Assembly (NCBI RefSeq): GCF_900102425.1
Contig: NZ_FNBT01000005.1
Location: 248,001 to 312,000 of the forward strand
Reading direction: 5' to 3'
DNA from: Blastococcus aurantiacus
GTDB lineage: Bacteria > Actinomycetota > Actinomycetes > Mycobacteriales > Geodermatophilaceae
DNA length: 64,000 nucleotides
The notes beneath the pieces were generated by a model. The model worked only from the letters and a program-made list of their open reading frames with translations, was not told the origin of the DNA and searched no databases. A program made the position numbers and the translations under genes. Shown here piece after piece: positions 1 to 8,541 of this stretch. Position 1 is the first letter of the stretch; every line of letters starts with the position of its first letter.

Positions 1-393
1 ACGGACGACGTAGTGGTCGTGCAGGACGGGATGGTGATCCCCGGGCCAGGACTGATCGATCTCCGCGAGGGTGCAGCGGCTCACTTCGGGTTCGGTACAC
101 CCTTGGGAGTCGTAGGCCGGCGAGCGCGCTGGCGCGTGCCGATTCCTCCGACAGGAGCAGCGCCCTTGCGTGGGTGGATCCTGCCGACGTGGGGCGAGGC
201 TGCGGTCACCGTCTTGCCGCTTCAAATGCGGGTGCCGCTCCTCGCCTCGAATCTGGCCGTCCCTCTGCCGCCGACTGAACCGGCGAAGTTCTTCAGCCTG
301 GCCGGTGTTCCGATTCTTCACTGGAGCCGCCGACAGGACTGGTCCACGATGGAGAGCTCGACCTGCGAGCTATTGGACGCGCTCAGTTCCTGA
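1..393 (+). CDS. C-terminal part of an HprK-like kinase (cut by window edge)
   Basis: The frame is open from base 1 and ends at TGA 391-393, so only about 130 C-terminal residues are present. They read TDDVVVVQDG, then GPGLIDLRE and a later PLRGWILPTWGE block. This layout resembles the C-terminal half of the HprK-like kinases found in lasso-peptide and PqqD-associated clusters; the P-loop would lie off the left edge. It is convergent with the cyclase gene and overlaps its 3' end by 24 bases. Known family members phosphorylate a C-terminal Ser or Thr of a lasso peptide. The assignment rests on pattern similarity and context, so it is moderate. Confidence 0.5.
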   Translation, partial: TDDVVVVQDGMVIPGPGLIDLREGAAAHFGFGTPLGVVGRRARWRVPIPPTGAAPLRGWILPTWGEAAVTVLPLQMRVPLLASNLAVPLPPTEPAKFFSLAGVPILHWSRRQDWSTMESSTCELLDALSS

Positions 394-1575
394 AGCTGAC
401 GAGGGCATGACCGTGGCTGCCCATGCGGCTTGGAACAGGGGATAGCTGCGCGCATCGGGGTCCTCCGTGCGCCAGATGTCGCGCAGTACCTCGACATCCA
501 CGTACGAAGGATCGACCCCGGACCCGTCCCAGTCCTTCGCGAAAGACCGCGTTTCCGGACCCAGGAATGCTCCGTTGAACGAGGCTTTGCCAACCCTTAC
601 GAGCGTCTGCTCCGGCAGGACGTCGGAGAACAGACCGATCATGCTCTGGGACCGGCTCCGAGGACCGTTGCGACCCCGCTCCCGTGCTACAGCCGTCAGG
701 AAACGTGGGTCGGCAAACGGATGAAGAATGGATGCGCCATAACCGCTGGCAAGAAGTCCTAGGCTCTGCAGCGTGGTGGACATGTATCGCGATGACCACC
801 ACCACCGGATCGCCTTGCCGTGATGGACGGGTTCCGCGACGCGCAAGTCCTCCCAAGCTCGTCGGACCGCCCGTTCGGCGTGTGGACGAAGCCATGGACT
901 GGGGGCGCTAGGGTCGGGGCGGCGCGCCAGCACCCTCCGTCTCAGTGCTGGAGGCCCGATCGCACCGGCGACTTCGATGAGATCACCACGGCGGGGGCGC
1001 ACCTGGCGACTCAGCACTCTGTTGAGGCGCTCCCAGGCCCATCCAGGTGACATGATCTCGTCGCCGCCGAAGCCGGTCACCAACGTGCCACCACGAGCTA
1101 GTGCGGCAATGGGCGCATGAAACATGGTGTTCGCCGGCCAGAGCACCCCGTGTCGGCTGATGAGGTCCCGCGCCAGAGGGCCGACGACGTCGAGTTCAGT
1201 GGTGAGTTCGAGTCGCTCCCAGTCAACGACTTTGGCTTCGGCGATGACCATCTCCTGCCACCGCGACTCTTCCGCCGTATCCACGCCGGTGAATCGCTGA
1301 CTGACCGCTATCGGGGGAGGTAGGCCTTCCCTTCGTGCGACGGCTGCGGCCACGGCGAGGATCGCAGAGGAGTCCCGCCCTCCGGAAAAGCTGACCACGC
1401 ACGGCGGGTGACGAAGCGCCTCGAGGATGACCTCCTCAAAAGCCTTGCGTGCACTCGGCGAACCTGCCGGCGCCCTGGGAAGAGGGGGGGTGTTGCCGAT
1501 TCCCAGCGCGAATCCTGCTGCAAGTTCCAACGGAGACAACTGCCAGGGGCGCCAGGCTCGCGCGGACGTTGTCAC
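370..1575 (-). CDS. Asparagine-synthase-like lasso peptide cyclase (C protein)
   Basis: 401 residues. The PP-loop ATP-pyrophosphatase motif SGGRDSS (about residues 64-70) and a later GFGGDEI motif mark the asparagine synthase C-terminal domain. The N-terminal glutaminase domain is very short or missing, as in lasso cyclases that adenylate an Asp/Glu side chain to close the macrolactam. The GTG start overlaps the stop of the B2 gene (GTGA), and the gene is last in a five-gene coupled operon. The neighbours (B2 protease, PqqD-like B1) support a RiPP role rather than asparagine synthesis. An acting partner in polysaccharide modification is a less likely alternative. Confidence 0.85.
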   Translation of the reverse strand: MTTSARAWRPWQLSPLELAAGFALGIGNTPPLPRAPAGSPSARKAFEEVILEALRHPPCVVSFSGGRDSSAILAVAAAVARREGLPPPIAVSQRFTGVDTAEESRWQEMVIAEAKVVDWERLELTTELDVVGPLARDLISRHGVLWPANTMFHAPIAALARGGTLVTGFGGDEIMSPGWAWERLNRVLSRQVRPRRGDLIEVAGAIGPPALRRRVLARRPDPSAPSPWLRPHAERAVRRAWEDLRVAEPVHHGKAIRWWWSSRYMSTTLQSLGLLASGYGASILHPFADPRFLTAVARERGRNGPRSRSQSMIGLFSDVLPEQTLVRVGKASFNGAFLGPETRSFAKDWDGSGVDPSYVDVEVLRDIWRTEDPDARSYPLFQAAWAATVMPSSASGTERVQ

Positions 1576-2000
1576 CGAGGCTCCAAACGGTGCAGTTCCC
1601 GATAATTGCGAGCGACGTGGTCACCCGACTCGATGTCAAGCCAGGCATGCGCCTTTACGTCGGGGCCATCCTTGGCTACGCCGATGATGATTTCGCAGGG
1701 CACGTCGTGGTGGGCCAGCCATGACTGCAAGACCAAGGACCGTTCAAGACAGGTGGGCGAGGTCCGACGCAGCACCGCCTCGACACCCCGACGGGCGCCT
1801 GAAGGCAGTGGTGGCGGCGCAACGACGGTCGCCCTGACACCATCCCGGGCCAGCGCTCTTGCCGCCCTGCGGAGACTGATCCAGGCCCAGAGCCCAGCCC
1901 GGGCGGACGCCACGCTGTACCGGCCGACAAGTGGGGCCCGCCTGTAGGCCCGCCACTCGTCCAGCCCGTGCAAACGGGACGGATAATTCGACGACGTCAT
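1572..2000 (-). CDS. Lasso peptide biosynthesis B2 protein (transglutaminase-like leader peptidase)
   Basis: 142 residues. The C-terminal half carries the Cys-His-Asp set of the McjB/B2 family: Cys in SPTCLERSL, His in KAHAWLDIE, and the following Asp. This family cleaves the leader from a lasso precursor once it is delivered by the B1 recognition protein. The ATG start overlaps the stop of the PqqD-like gene (ATGA), and the stop overlaps the cyclase start. Length is normal for a stand-alone B2 protein of actinobacterial split B1/B2 systems. Confidence 0.85.
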   Translation of the reverse strand: MTSSNYPSRLHGLDEWRAYRRAPLVGRYSVASARAGLWAWISLRRAARALARDGVRATVVAPPPLPSGARRGVEAVLRRTSPTCLERSLVLQSWLAHHDVPCEIIIGVAKDGPDVKAHAWLDIESGDHVARNYRELHRLEPR

Positions 2001-2275
2001 TCCTCGAGCAGGCCCCGGGTCCGCGCTTCCCCTAGAAATGACTTGACATCCGCTGCCGCGCGTTCGTGGTCGAGCTCATACCTGCTACGGAGTGTTTCGA
2101 TCAACTCCGCCTCGGTCGCTCCATCCACGAGCCGAGTCCAGAGCGCCGCTCCAGCCGGGTTGACCCCGAGATAGTCGGACGACTGGAGGTCGAGCGCGAT
2201 GACTTCACCGTCGGCCTCGTGCCACGTCACCGCCCCCTGGCGCAAACGGATCGACTTGCCCGTTCCTTCACTCAC
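1997..2275 (-). CDS. PqqD-family RiPP recognition protein (lasso B1)
   Basis: 92 residues from GTG at 2275, chosen because AAGGGAG lies six bases upstream; a longer open frame to 2329 would run deep into the methyltransferase. The protein is a single PqqD/RRE winged-helix domain (VIALDLQSSDYLGVNPAGAALW, then an EAELIETL helix). Such domains bind the leader peptide and present it to the B2 protease and modifying enzymes. It overlaps the end of the methyltransferase by eight bases and the B2 start by four. No leader peptide was recognised nearby. Confidence 0.85.
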   Translation of the reverse strand: MSEGTGKSIRLRQGAVTWHEADGEVIALDLQSSDYLGVNPAGAALWTRLVDGATEAELIETLRSRYELDHERAAADVKSFLGEARTRGLLEE

Positions 2276-3086
2276 CTGATGCTCCCTTGTTCGCAACGGC
2301 CCTGCGCGCGACCACCCAACCGTATCCACCGGGGGTGGTGCCCCACTCGACTAGCTCAAGTCCGGCGGCCGTCAGCTCTTCAACGACTTGAGACCGCGTG
2401 AAGTGATGCGCGAAGTTCGGCACGAGCGCATCTCCCATCAAGGGCGCCGGGCGGCCGAGTAGTCGTCGGACGAGACGAGCCACGCGATAGGCGATGTGGA
2501 ACGGCCGGCGGTCGCCCTGCATGGTGAAGAAAGAAACCGCTACGACACCGTCTCCACGGGTAGCGACTGACGCCTGCCGCAAGAGCGCGACCCGCGCCTC
2601 CCTGTAAGGGATCAGCATGTACGCGCCCCAACCGACGAGCACTCCGTCGAAGGACTCCGCTGGCGCGGACCATCCGTCGCGCGGACTGAACGAGACCCGA
2701 CTGCCATGCCCGTCGGCCATTGTCAGTTGCGCGCCCACTGCTACCAACTCGGCGTTCGGCTCGAATCCCTGCACGTCGTATCCGGTGGCTAGCAAAGCCA
2801 AGACTTCCCGTCCTCCTCCGGCCCCCAGCACCGCTATCCGGCCACCGTTCAGGAAGTGACTGTCGACTATGCGCCTTTCCCATTCGAACAGTCCCCGCCT
2901 GTTATACGTCTCGGTGCGATACATGCCCTCGCCGTCGTAATAGGCCCTATCCAGGACGCCCAACTGTTCAGGAGTCAGCGTTCCTAGCCAGACGCCGTCC
3001 CAGACGCCGTGCAGATCTTGTACGAGCCGCTCGATCCGCCGCTCCCCCGTCAGGTAGACCCGGAGCCACAACGGCCGCGCGCTCAC
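2268..3086 (-). CDS. Class I SAM-dependent methyltransferase in the lasso-like operon
   Basis: 272 residues. The glycine-rich SAM-binding motif I (IAVLGAGGGREVLAL, about residues 83-97) is followed by an acidic strand end (VQGFEPNAEL), giving a Rossmann-fold methyltransferase. The GTG start overlaps the stop of the nucleotidyltransferase (GTGA), so it is translated as part of the five-gene operon. It probably tailors either the peptide product or a sugar of the adjacent polysaccharide; the sequence does not distinguish these. Substrate unknown. Confidence 0.75.
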   Translation of the reverse strand: MSARPLWLRVYLTGERRIERLVQDLHGVWDGVWLGTLTPEQLGVLDRAYYDGEGMYRTETYNRRGLFEWERRIVDSHFLNGGRIAVLGAGGGREVLALLATGYDVQGFEPNAELVAVGAQLTMADGHGSRVSFSPRDGWSAPAESFDGVLVGWGAYMLIPYREARVALLRQASVATRGDGVVAVSFFTMQGDRRPFHIAYRVARLVRRLLGRPAPLMGDALVPNFAHHFTRSQVVEELTAAGLELVEWGTTPGGYGWVVARRAVANKGASGE

Positions 3087-4291
3087 GTCACTTCCCAGTC
3101 GTGCGCCAAGACTGCGTCCAGGAATGCGGCCCTCCCCGCTCCCCCCCCAGAGTCGTACAGGACGGACTCGGGGTGGGCCGGGTTAAGAGTGTTGTTCTCG
3201 TCTGGCCACGTTCCCCGGCGCGCACGGGCCACCAGCCGGCGAGCCAACTCTGTAGAGGCAGATCTGCTGTCGGAGCGGGTGGAACGCGCGTACATGCGCG
3301 CTATCGAGCCGTCCGGGCCCGCGCCGAGCAACGGAGCAAAGCGGTCAACGGCCTTCCCGACCCACTGCCACGTGCGCGGTCCACCGAGTGACCGCAAGTC
3401 CGCGTGAGACACGCGTGGGACGTCGAGCGTCGCGCGCATGCGATGCAGCATCACGGTGACGGGCAGAATGGCGTGGTGTTCGGCACTCCGAACGGCGAGA
3501 GCGGGCCAAGTGAAGCGGCCCGCGAGCACCAGTTGTTCGAGGTCCTTCATCCAAACGAGGCGGTCTCCTCCTGAGCGGGCTGCGTGCACAGCCGTGTGCA
3601 CGACGGTGTCGAGGGGGTCCAGCGTCTGGAACTCCGCGTCGGCGATTCGGACCGGCTCCGCGCGCTCAAAGAACGAACGCGCAACCATCGCGTAACTCTC
3701 CCGCGTCGCCAGGTCATTCGTAAGGTCCCAATGAAGGTCGACGAGAACGCCTCTCGGCGAGAGCAGGTGCACTTCACCCGACATGGTCTGCAATAGGTGC
3801 GTCCAGTTCCGGTCAAGGAGCCTGTAGCCCGCCTCGGACAAACGTTCCAATGAGAGGGCGAAGTCAGCGGGACGGACGAGGATGTCTAAGTCGCCATAAG
3901 CTCGCAGCTCCGGTCGGCGGTAATAGCCGCGAGCCAAAGCCGGGCCTTTCACGACCAGCCAAGGAGTCTCGCGCAGCGCTGCCCCGACATGCCTGCACTC
4001 ACCTTCTACCTGAAGACTTCGAAGGTGATCCATGCGGGTCAGTGCGCGCAGCCGCCTGCGAACATCAGGATCGAATGCCGAAGAGCCTGCGAGGCTTGTC
4101 AGTACGGGTGCGACAACCCGGTGCCGCAGCGCTAGGTCGACGAGTCGGCTTTGATCCACGGCCGGGAGGATGGCCTCAACGTCGGACGGAGTCTCGGTCC
4201 AATCGTGCTCGCGAACACAGCCGGTGAGCACGCGCTCAACCGCGCGCACGCGCGCGATCCGCTCACGCATCGACCGATGCAGAGGCCTCAC
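3083..4291 (-). CDS. NTP_transf_5-type nucleotidyltransferase
   Basis: 402 residues. The core KGPALARGYY ... AYGDLDILVRP (about residues 115-140) has the G-D-L-D-I-L-V metal-binding pattern of the NTP_transf_5 nucleotidyltransferase family. Members accompany HprK-like kinases in lasso clusters of the paeninodin/pseudomycoidin type, where they tailor the phosphorylated peptide. GTG at 4291 is preceded by a strong GGGGAGGA six bases upstream. It is the first gene of the coupled operon 4291 to 370, separated by about 170 bases from the upstream glycosyltransferase gene. Confidence 0.8.
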   Translation of the reverse strand: MRPLHRSMRERIARVRAVERVLTGCVREHDWTETPSDVEAILPAVDQSRLVDLALRHRVVAPVLTSLAGSSAFDPDVRRRLRALTRMDHLRSLQVEGECRHVGAALRETPWLVVKGPALARGYYRRPELRAYGDLDILVRPADFALSLERLSEAGYRLLDRNWTHLLQTMSGEVHLLSPRGVLVDLHWDLTNDLATRESYAMVARSFFERAEPVRIADAEFQTLDPLDTVVHTAVHAARSGGDRLVWMKDLEQLVLAGRFTWPALAVRSAEHHAILPVTVMLHRMRATLDVPRVSHADLRSLGGPRTWQWVGKAVDRFAPLLGAGPDGSIARMYARSTRSDSRSASTELARRLVARARRGTWPDENNTLNPAHPESVLYDSGGGAGRAAFLDAVLAHDWEVT

Positions 4292-4459
4292 CGGCTATCC
4301 TCCCCCCGAATCTACTAGGTCGTCGAACTGACGCTACGAGTTCGCCCGACCCATGGTTGCCCGGAGTCGTCGCTAATGGTCGGATTGGCACTGCCGCCTA
4401 CCTTCGTTGCCACTCGCAATGAGAGGACGTCATCACAGTGGAATAGGCCAGGCTCACCA

Positions 4460-5386
4460 TCACCAACCGCGCCGCCACTCCGTACGACGTCGCCACGCCT
4501 CGGTCCATGCATCTCCCAACGACCGACCATGCCGGTCTGGAAACACGCCAAGGCGTGCGGCCGCTGAGCGTAAGGCGACGCCGACGATAAGTAGCCGCGT
4601 GCCCACCCAGGCGCGAAGAGGAGACCACAAGGTCCGCACGTAGGTGACCTTTCCGCGATGAAGAAGCACAAGCTTGCCTCCTGCCGAGGATGAGGCGCCT
4701 ACTTCATGCTCCACTACGGCGGAAGCAACATAGAGCGGCTTGAAGCCCTCCCTGCACGCGCGAGCGCACAAGTCAGCATCCTCGGCGTACATGAAGTAGC
4801 GCTCGTCGAAGCCGCCTAGCCTTGCCCAGGCGTGCCGACTGATCATGAGCGCGCCGCCGCTGAGCATGGGCACGTGCCGAGTCGTGGTGCGATCCCAACC
4901 TGGAAGGCTCTCAGGATCCGCTCCACGCCGACCAGCGAGAATTGTTGAAAGCCCACTGGCGAAACAGGTCAGTGACCATATTGACATTTCACCCTGAGCA
5001 CTTGCGGTCACGGTCCGACCGTCGGGAGTGATCGTCTTGGCACCGAACAAGTGCGCTTGCGGATGCTGGGACGCAACCCGAAGAAGCTCGTCGACCGCTC
5101 GGGAGTCAACACGGGTGTCCGGATTGAGGAACCAAAGGTAGCGCCCACTACTGAGCGCGCCTAGACGGTTACAAGCTGCCGCAAAGCCGAGATTGTCGCA
5201 ACCTTCCACCACCCGCACCGACGGGAAGCTACGGGCACGCGCGACCGTGTCGTCCTTGGAAGCGTTGTCGTACACCAGAATCTCACCCCGGACCCGGAGG
5301 AGGGCCTCCTCCAAGGCCGTCAGGCAAGCCTCGATATGCGGTCCGCTGTTGTAGGTGACGATGAGCACCGATACGTCGGGAGTCAT
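4460..5386 (-). CDS. GT2 family glycosyltransferase (rhamnosyltransferase-like)
   Basis: 308 residues. GT-A fold starting VSVLIVTYNSG, with NLGFAAACNRL, the metal-binding FLNPDTRV (DxD equivalent), GALMISRHAW and FDERYFMYAEDADLC acceptor-site motifs typical of WbbL/RfbN-like enzymes that add rhamnose or related deoxysugars. ATG 5386 overlaps the stop of the next glycosyltransferase (ATGA). The last 60 residues are basic and include a hydrophobic stretch that could contact the membrane. Role: chain assembly on a lipid carrier at the cytoplasmic face. Confidence 0.85.
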   Translation of the reverse strand: MTPDVSVLIVTYNSGPHIEACLTALEEALLRVRGEILVYDNASKDDTVARARSFPSVRVVEGCDNLGFAAACNRLGALSSGRYLWFLNPDTRVDSRAVDELLRVASQHPQAHLFGAKTITPDGRTVTASAQGEMSIWSLTCFASGLSTILAGRRGADPESLPGWDRTTTRHVPMLSGGALMISRHAWARLGGFDERYFMYAEDADLCARACREGFKPLYVASAVVEHEVGASSSAGGKLVLLHRGKVTYVRTLWSPLRAWVGTRLLIVGVALRSAAARLGVFPDRHGRSLGDAWTEAWRRRTEWRRGW

Positions 5387-6234
5387 GAGACTCTCCGTTC
5401 TGCCCGCGCCCAAGAGTGGTGGTCGGCAGACTTGATCCGGCGGCGCGCACGCAGACGTACGAGCAAGGACACCCCGAGGTACAACGGCAGGGCTGCGATA
5501 GCCGTTGGGTCACGGAGGACATGCCGTGCCTGCACTGGTATTGGTGGCCTGTGCGGGCCGACTTGCTGCAATGGGCTGTGATCCATGTTCCCCACGACGA
5601 TGCGGGTTCTCACCTTCACTAGCTCTCGGAGGTTTCGGGGCGGCCAGACCTTGACCTCCGCTTCGGCCACGCGCTTCTCGGCCGCCTCGAAAAGACCATG
5701 CACAAAGCGATCATCCCCGATAACGTCAGGGAAGCGCTCGAAGCGAGCACGTCCAGCCTGATTCAGCGCATATACGCCGCTACCGATACTTTCCCTGCGC
5801 GCTGCTTGTAACGCCTCCCACGCACGCAAGAACCACTTGACAGGGCGGGTCGCGCCATTCACCTGCAACACTCGACGCGGAGAGGCGAGGAGCGGGTCCC
5901 GCGAGTCCAGGCATGCGATCACGGCCCTCGCCGCTTGAAACGAGAGCTCAACATCGGCATCCAGGTAGATGCGGGGGAAGGTCGACGTCATGTCATCGCC
6001 GGCGTTCAGCGCAGCCGTCTTCGATCCGACGGACAACTGCCTCAACCGAACCCGCTGCCCGTAACGAGCGACAACTTCGGCCGTGCCGTCAGTGCAGCCG
6101 TTCGCGACCACGATGACCTCGAGGACACCAGGGTCGGCACCCTCCAGCAAGGTGTCGAGGCACCGACCGATGACCGACTCCTCCTGGTGCGCAGGGATGA
6201 TGACCGAGGCCATGGGGGCTATACCAGCTGACAC
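5383..6234 (-). CDS. GT2 family glycosyltransferase
   Basis: 283 residues. N-terminal ASVIIPAHQEESVIGRCLDTLL with VVANGCTDGT and YLDADVELS (DxD) is a GT2 nucleotide-sugar domain; IGDDRFVHGLF gives the ED-like acceptor motif. The C-terminus has one hydrophobic helix (AIAALPLYLGVSLLVRL) followed by a very basic tail, suggesting membrane attachment. The start is uncertain: GTG 6234 or ATG 6213, neither with a good Shine-Dalgarno. It is the first gene of the minus-strand glycosyltransferase run and is divergent from the gene at 6387. Confidence 0.8.
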   Translation of the reverse strand: MSAGIAPMASVIIPAHQEESVIGRCLDTLLEGADPGVLEVIVVANGCTDGTAEVVARYGQRVRLRQLSVGSKTAALNAGDDMTSTFPRIYLDADVELSFQAARAVIACLDSRDPLLASPRRVLQVNGATRPVKWFLRAWEALQAARRESIGSGVYALNQAGRARFERFPDVIGDDRFVHGLFEAAEKRVAEAEVKVWPPRNLRELVKVRTRIVVGNMDHSPLQQVGPHRPPIPVQARHVLRDPTAIAALPLYLGVSLLVRLRARRRIKSADHHSWARAERRVS

Positions 6235-6386
6235 GAGCTCATTCGATCACGAACCCCGCGTTCGCACCGTCAGCGACCAACGGCAGTTATGACGTAGGCG
6301 GACGCAGAACCTGGCCGGCATCGCCTCCGCTCCCCCTGCGTCACTTAGGGTGAGGCAGTTCATGCCCGCAGCACCAGGAGTCGACT

Positions 6387-7307
6387 GTGACCACATTGCT
6401 CGTCGCTGCGACCGGGGGGCACCTTGCGCAGCTGTATCAGCTGCGACCTCGACTGGTCGCCCCAGGTTCCCCCGTCGTCTGGGCAACATTCGATTCGCCC
6501 CAGAGCCGATCGATGCTGGCCAGCGAAAGCGTCGAGTTCGTGCCGTACACGGCTCCACGCGACTACCGCAGGGTCGCCGCCAACGTTCCCCTCGCCATAC
6601 GGATCCTGAAAAGGCATCAGATCGACGCCGTAATCAGCACGGGCTCCGGCATTGCGCTATCCTTCCTCCCCGCCGCCCGAGCCATGGGCAGATCAGCGCA
6701 CTACATCGAGAGTGCCGCACGAAGCGAGGGACCGTCCCGCACTGGGCGCATCCTCCAGCGGATACCCGGCATTCAACTGTCGGCGCAGTACCGCTCGTGG
6801 GCAAGACCGCCCTGGGACCTTAGTGTTTCGGTCTTCGATGATTTCGTGGCCACACAGATGACTGAGCAGCCCATTCATTCCGTGGTGGTCACGCTAGGTA
6901 CTATTCAGGGCTACGGCTTCCGACGACTCCTCGAGAGGCTCGTGACCATCATCCCAGCCGACTGCGACGTTCTGTGGCAGACCGGGGAGTCGGACGTTGA
7001 CGGCTTGCCGATTACCGCCCATCCGTACTTGCCTCAGCATGAATTGCACTCCGCCATGGCGCAAGCAGACGCAGTGATCGCCCATGCAGGCATCGGTAGC
7101 GCCTTGGGGGCGCTTAATGCGGGGCGCCGACCCATCTTGGTCCCTCGCCGATCCGCTTACGCGGAACATGTAGACGACCATCAGCTACAGATCGCGAGGG
7201 AACTCCATGGCCGAGATCTAGCGCTCTATCGAGAGGCGCTGGACCTCAGCTGGGAAGACGTTCGGTCCGCCGCCAGATGGCGCGTCGCCCCACCTCCCAG
7301 CACGTAG
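6387..7307 (+). CDS. Alg14/Alg13-like glycosyltransferase fusion (GT28-type)
   Basis: 306 residues from GTG 6387, with AGGAG six bases upstream. The N-terminal half (LLVAATGGHLAQLYQL, then AVISTGSGIALSFLP) resembles Alg14/EpsE. The C-terminal half (VVVTLGTIQGYGF, HPYLPQHELHSAM, IAHAGIGSALGALNAGRRPILVPRR) is the nucleotide-sugar-binding Alg13/MurG C-terminal domain. Family members transfer GlcNAc or a related sugar to a lipid-linked intermediate. Both halves are on one chain here, whereas many systems use two proteins. It is divergent from the gene at 6234. Confidence 0.8.
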   Translation: MTTLLVAATGGHLAQLYQLRPRLVAPGSPVVWATFDSPQSRSMLASESVEFVPYTAPRDYRRVAANVPLAIRILKRHQIDAVISTGSGIALSFLPAARAMGRSAHYIESAARSEGPSRTGRILQRIPGIQLSAQYRSWARPPWDLSVSVFDDFVATQMTEQPIHSVVVTLGTIQGYGFRRLLERLVTIIPADCDVLWQTGESDVDGLPITAHPYLPQHELHSAMAQADAVIAHAGIGSALGALNAGRRPILVPRRSAYAEHVDDHQLQIARELHGRDLALYREALDLSWEDVRSAARWRVAPPPST

Positions 7308-7424
7308 GGAGGACACGCGATAGTGGCGCGGTCACTCCGCACGGCTTCGATCACTTTTGCGGCTTGGCCATCGCGTTCGGCTGCCGGAGCAGGCCCCGGT
7401 AGCCGATCCTAATGCATTTCGCGA

Positions 7425-8222
7425 CTACGGGCTCCACTCCGTGTAGTAGCTTTCTTCATTAATCAGGTACCGCACGGTAGGCACGGGAACGTGCCGAACG
7501 TCGTGACGCCTGGAGAAACGGTAGATGAACTCCCAGTCTTCCTTTGGAAGGGTCCGCTTAGTACGCGGGATGCGGCTAAAGTGGAGCGAGGGACGTCTGC
7601 GCACCAGGACGGCGTTGATATCGAGGTAGTTCGAGTCATCCGCCAGCGCCTTGCGATCAAAGTCGCGTGTGAGGATATCCACCAACGTGCCGTCAGGTAG
7701 GTGCCGCTGCAAGGCCGTATACACCATGTCGACATCCCTCCCGAGCGCCTCGAGTGCAATCTCGAGATGATTCGGCATCCACTCGTTGTCGTCATCGAGG
7801 AAGGCAACGTACTTCGACTGCGTCAACGAGATGCCCACGTTTCGTACGAGTCCCAGGATGGCCGTGTTGTGGCTCAGGGAGACGGCTCGCAGTCTCGAGT
7901 CCTCCGGCAGCTTAGGCAGTCCTCCTCCATCGTCCACGACGATGATGATTTGGTCGTCGACAGTTTGCGAAAGAGCCGACGCGACGGCCCGCTGCAGCAG
8001 GTCAGGCCGCTTGTAGGTCGGGATAACAGTTGCCACCGTCGCTGGCCCGAAGTCACGGACCTGCTCGGCCAGTCGACGCGTCTCACGGGCTTCCGTCGCC
8101 CGCGCGGCCAGAGTCCCGCGGACATGCACGACTCGATTGCGGGCTTCGAAAAGAGGCCAAATACCGATGTGGCGGCGAAGAGCACGACGTACCGAGGATC
8201 CGACGCTCGCCAGTTGCACCAT
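7425..8222 (-). CDS. GT2 family glycosyltransferase with basic N-terminal extension
   Basis: 265 residues. After about 60 basic, helix-prone residues the GT2 domain begins ATVIPTYKRPDLLQRAVASAL and contains IIVVDDGGG and the DxD-like FLDDDNEWMP. The C-terminus is KEDWEFIYRFSRRH, matching the acceptor ED motif. It stands alone between two plus-strand genes; start ATG 8222 has no clear Shine-Dalgarno. Probably adds a side-chain sugar in the same polysaccharide. Confidence 0.8.
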   Translation of the reverse strand: MVQLASVGSSVRRALRRHIGIWPLFEARNRVVHVRGTLAARATEARETRRLAEQVRDFGPATVATVIPTYKRPDLLQRAVASALSQTVDDQIIIVVDDGGGLPKLPEDSRLRAVSLSHNTAILGLVRNVGISLTQSKYVAFLDDDNEWMPNHLEIALEALGRDVDMVYTALQRHLPDGTLVDILTRDFDRKALADDSNYLDINAVLVRRRPSLHFSRIPRTKRTLPKEDWEFIYRFSRRHDVRHVPVPTVRYLINEESYYTEWSP

Positions 8223-8541
8223 TGGGCTCCCAACCAGTCTGAATCAGGCATGCGCAGGCAAGCCGACGCCCAGACTAGCCGCGGGATCAACCGGATCACT
8301 CACCGACTACGGTATGCCGTGCCGACGGCCTCGCCCCTGTCGTCGGCGATGCATGTTCGGGGCACGCTGGCTACCAAGTCAGGGGATGCGGGCAGTCTCG
8401 GCTCATCGTGGGTCTACGGCGGGCTCCCTGCGTCACTGGCCCGTCAGTTGACTGCTTCGGACAGCGCAGCGACATCAACACGTGCCTCCCCGGCACGCAG
8501 AGAACTACAGTGCGGCATCGTGACACCGCCGATTCAACCCC
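8223..8541. other. 319-base intergenic region between divergent genes
   Basis: Lies between the starts of a minus-strand glycosyltransferase and the plus-strand flippase and so should hold both promoters. Frames here have no recognisable protein, and I found no clear terminator, tRNA or repeat. Confidence 0.4.

Noticed and set aside
4315-4671. A 118-codon minus frame overlapping the glycosyltransferase 3' end as a lasso precursor
   Set aside because: Most of it is a shadow of the glycosyltransferase; its unique part lacks a start with ribosome site, a YxxP leader motif and the leader Thr.
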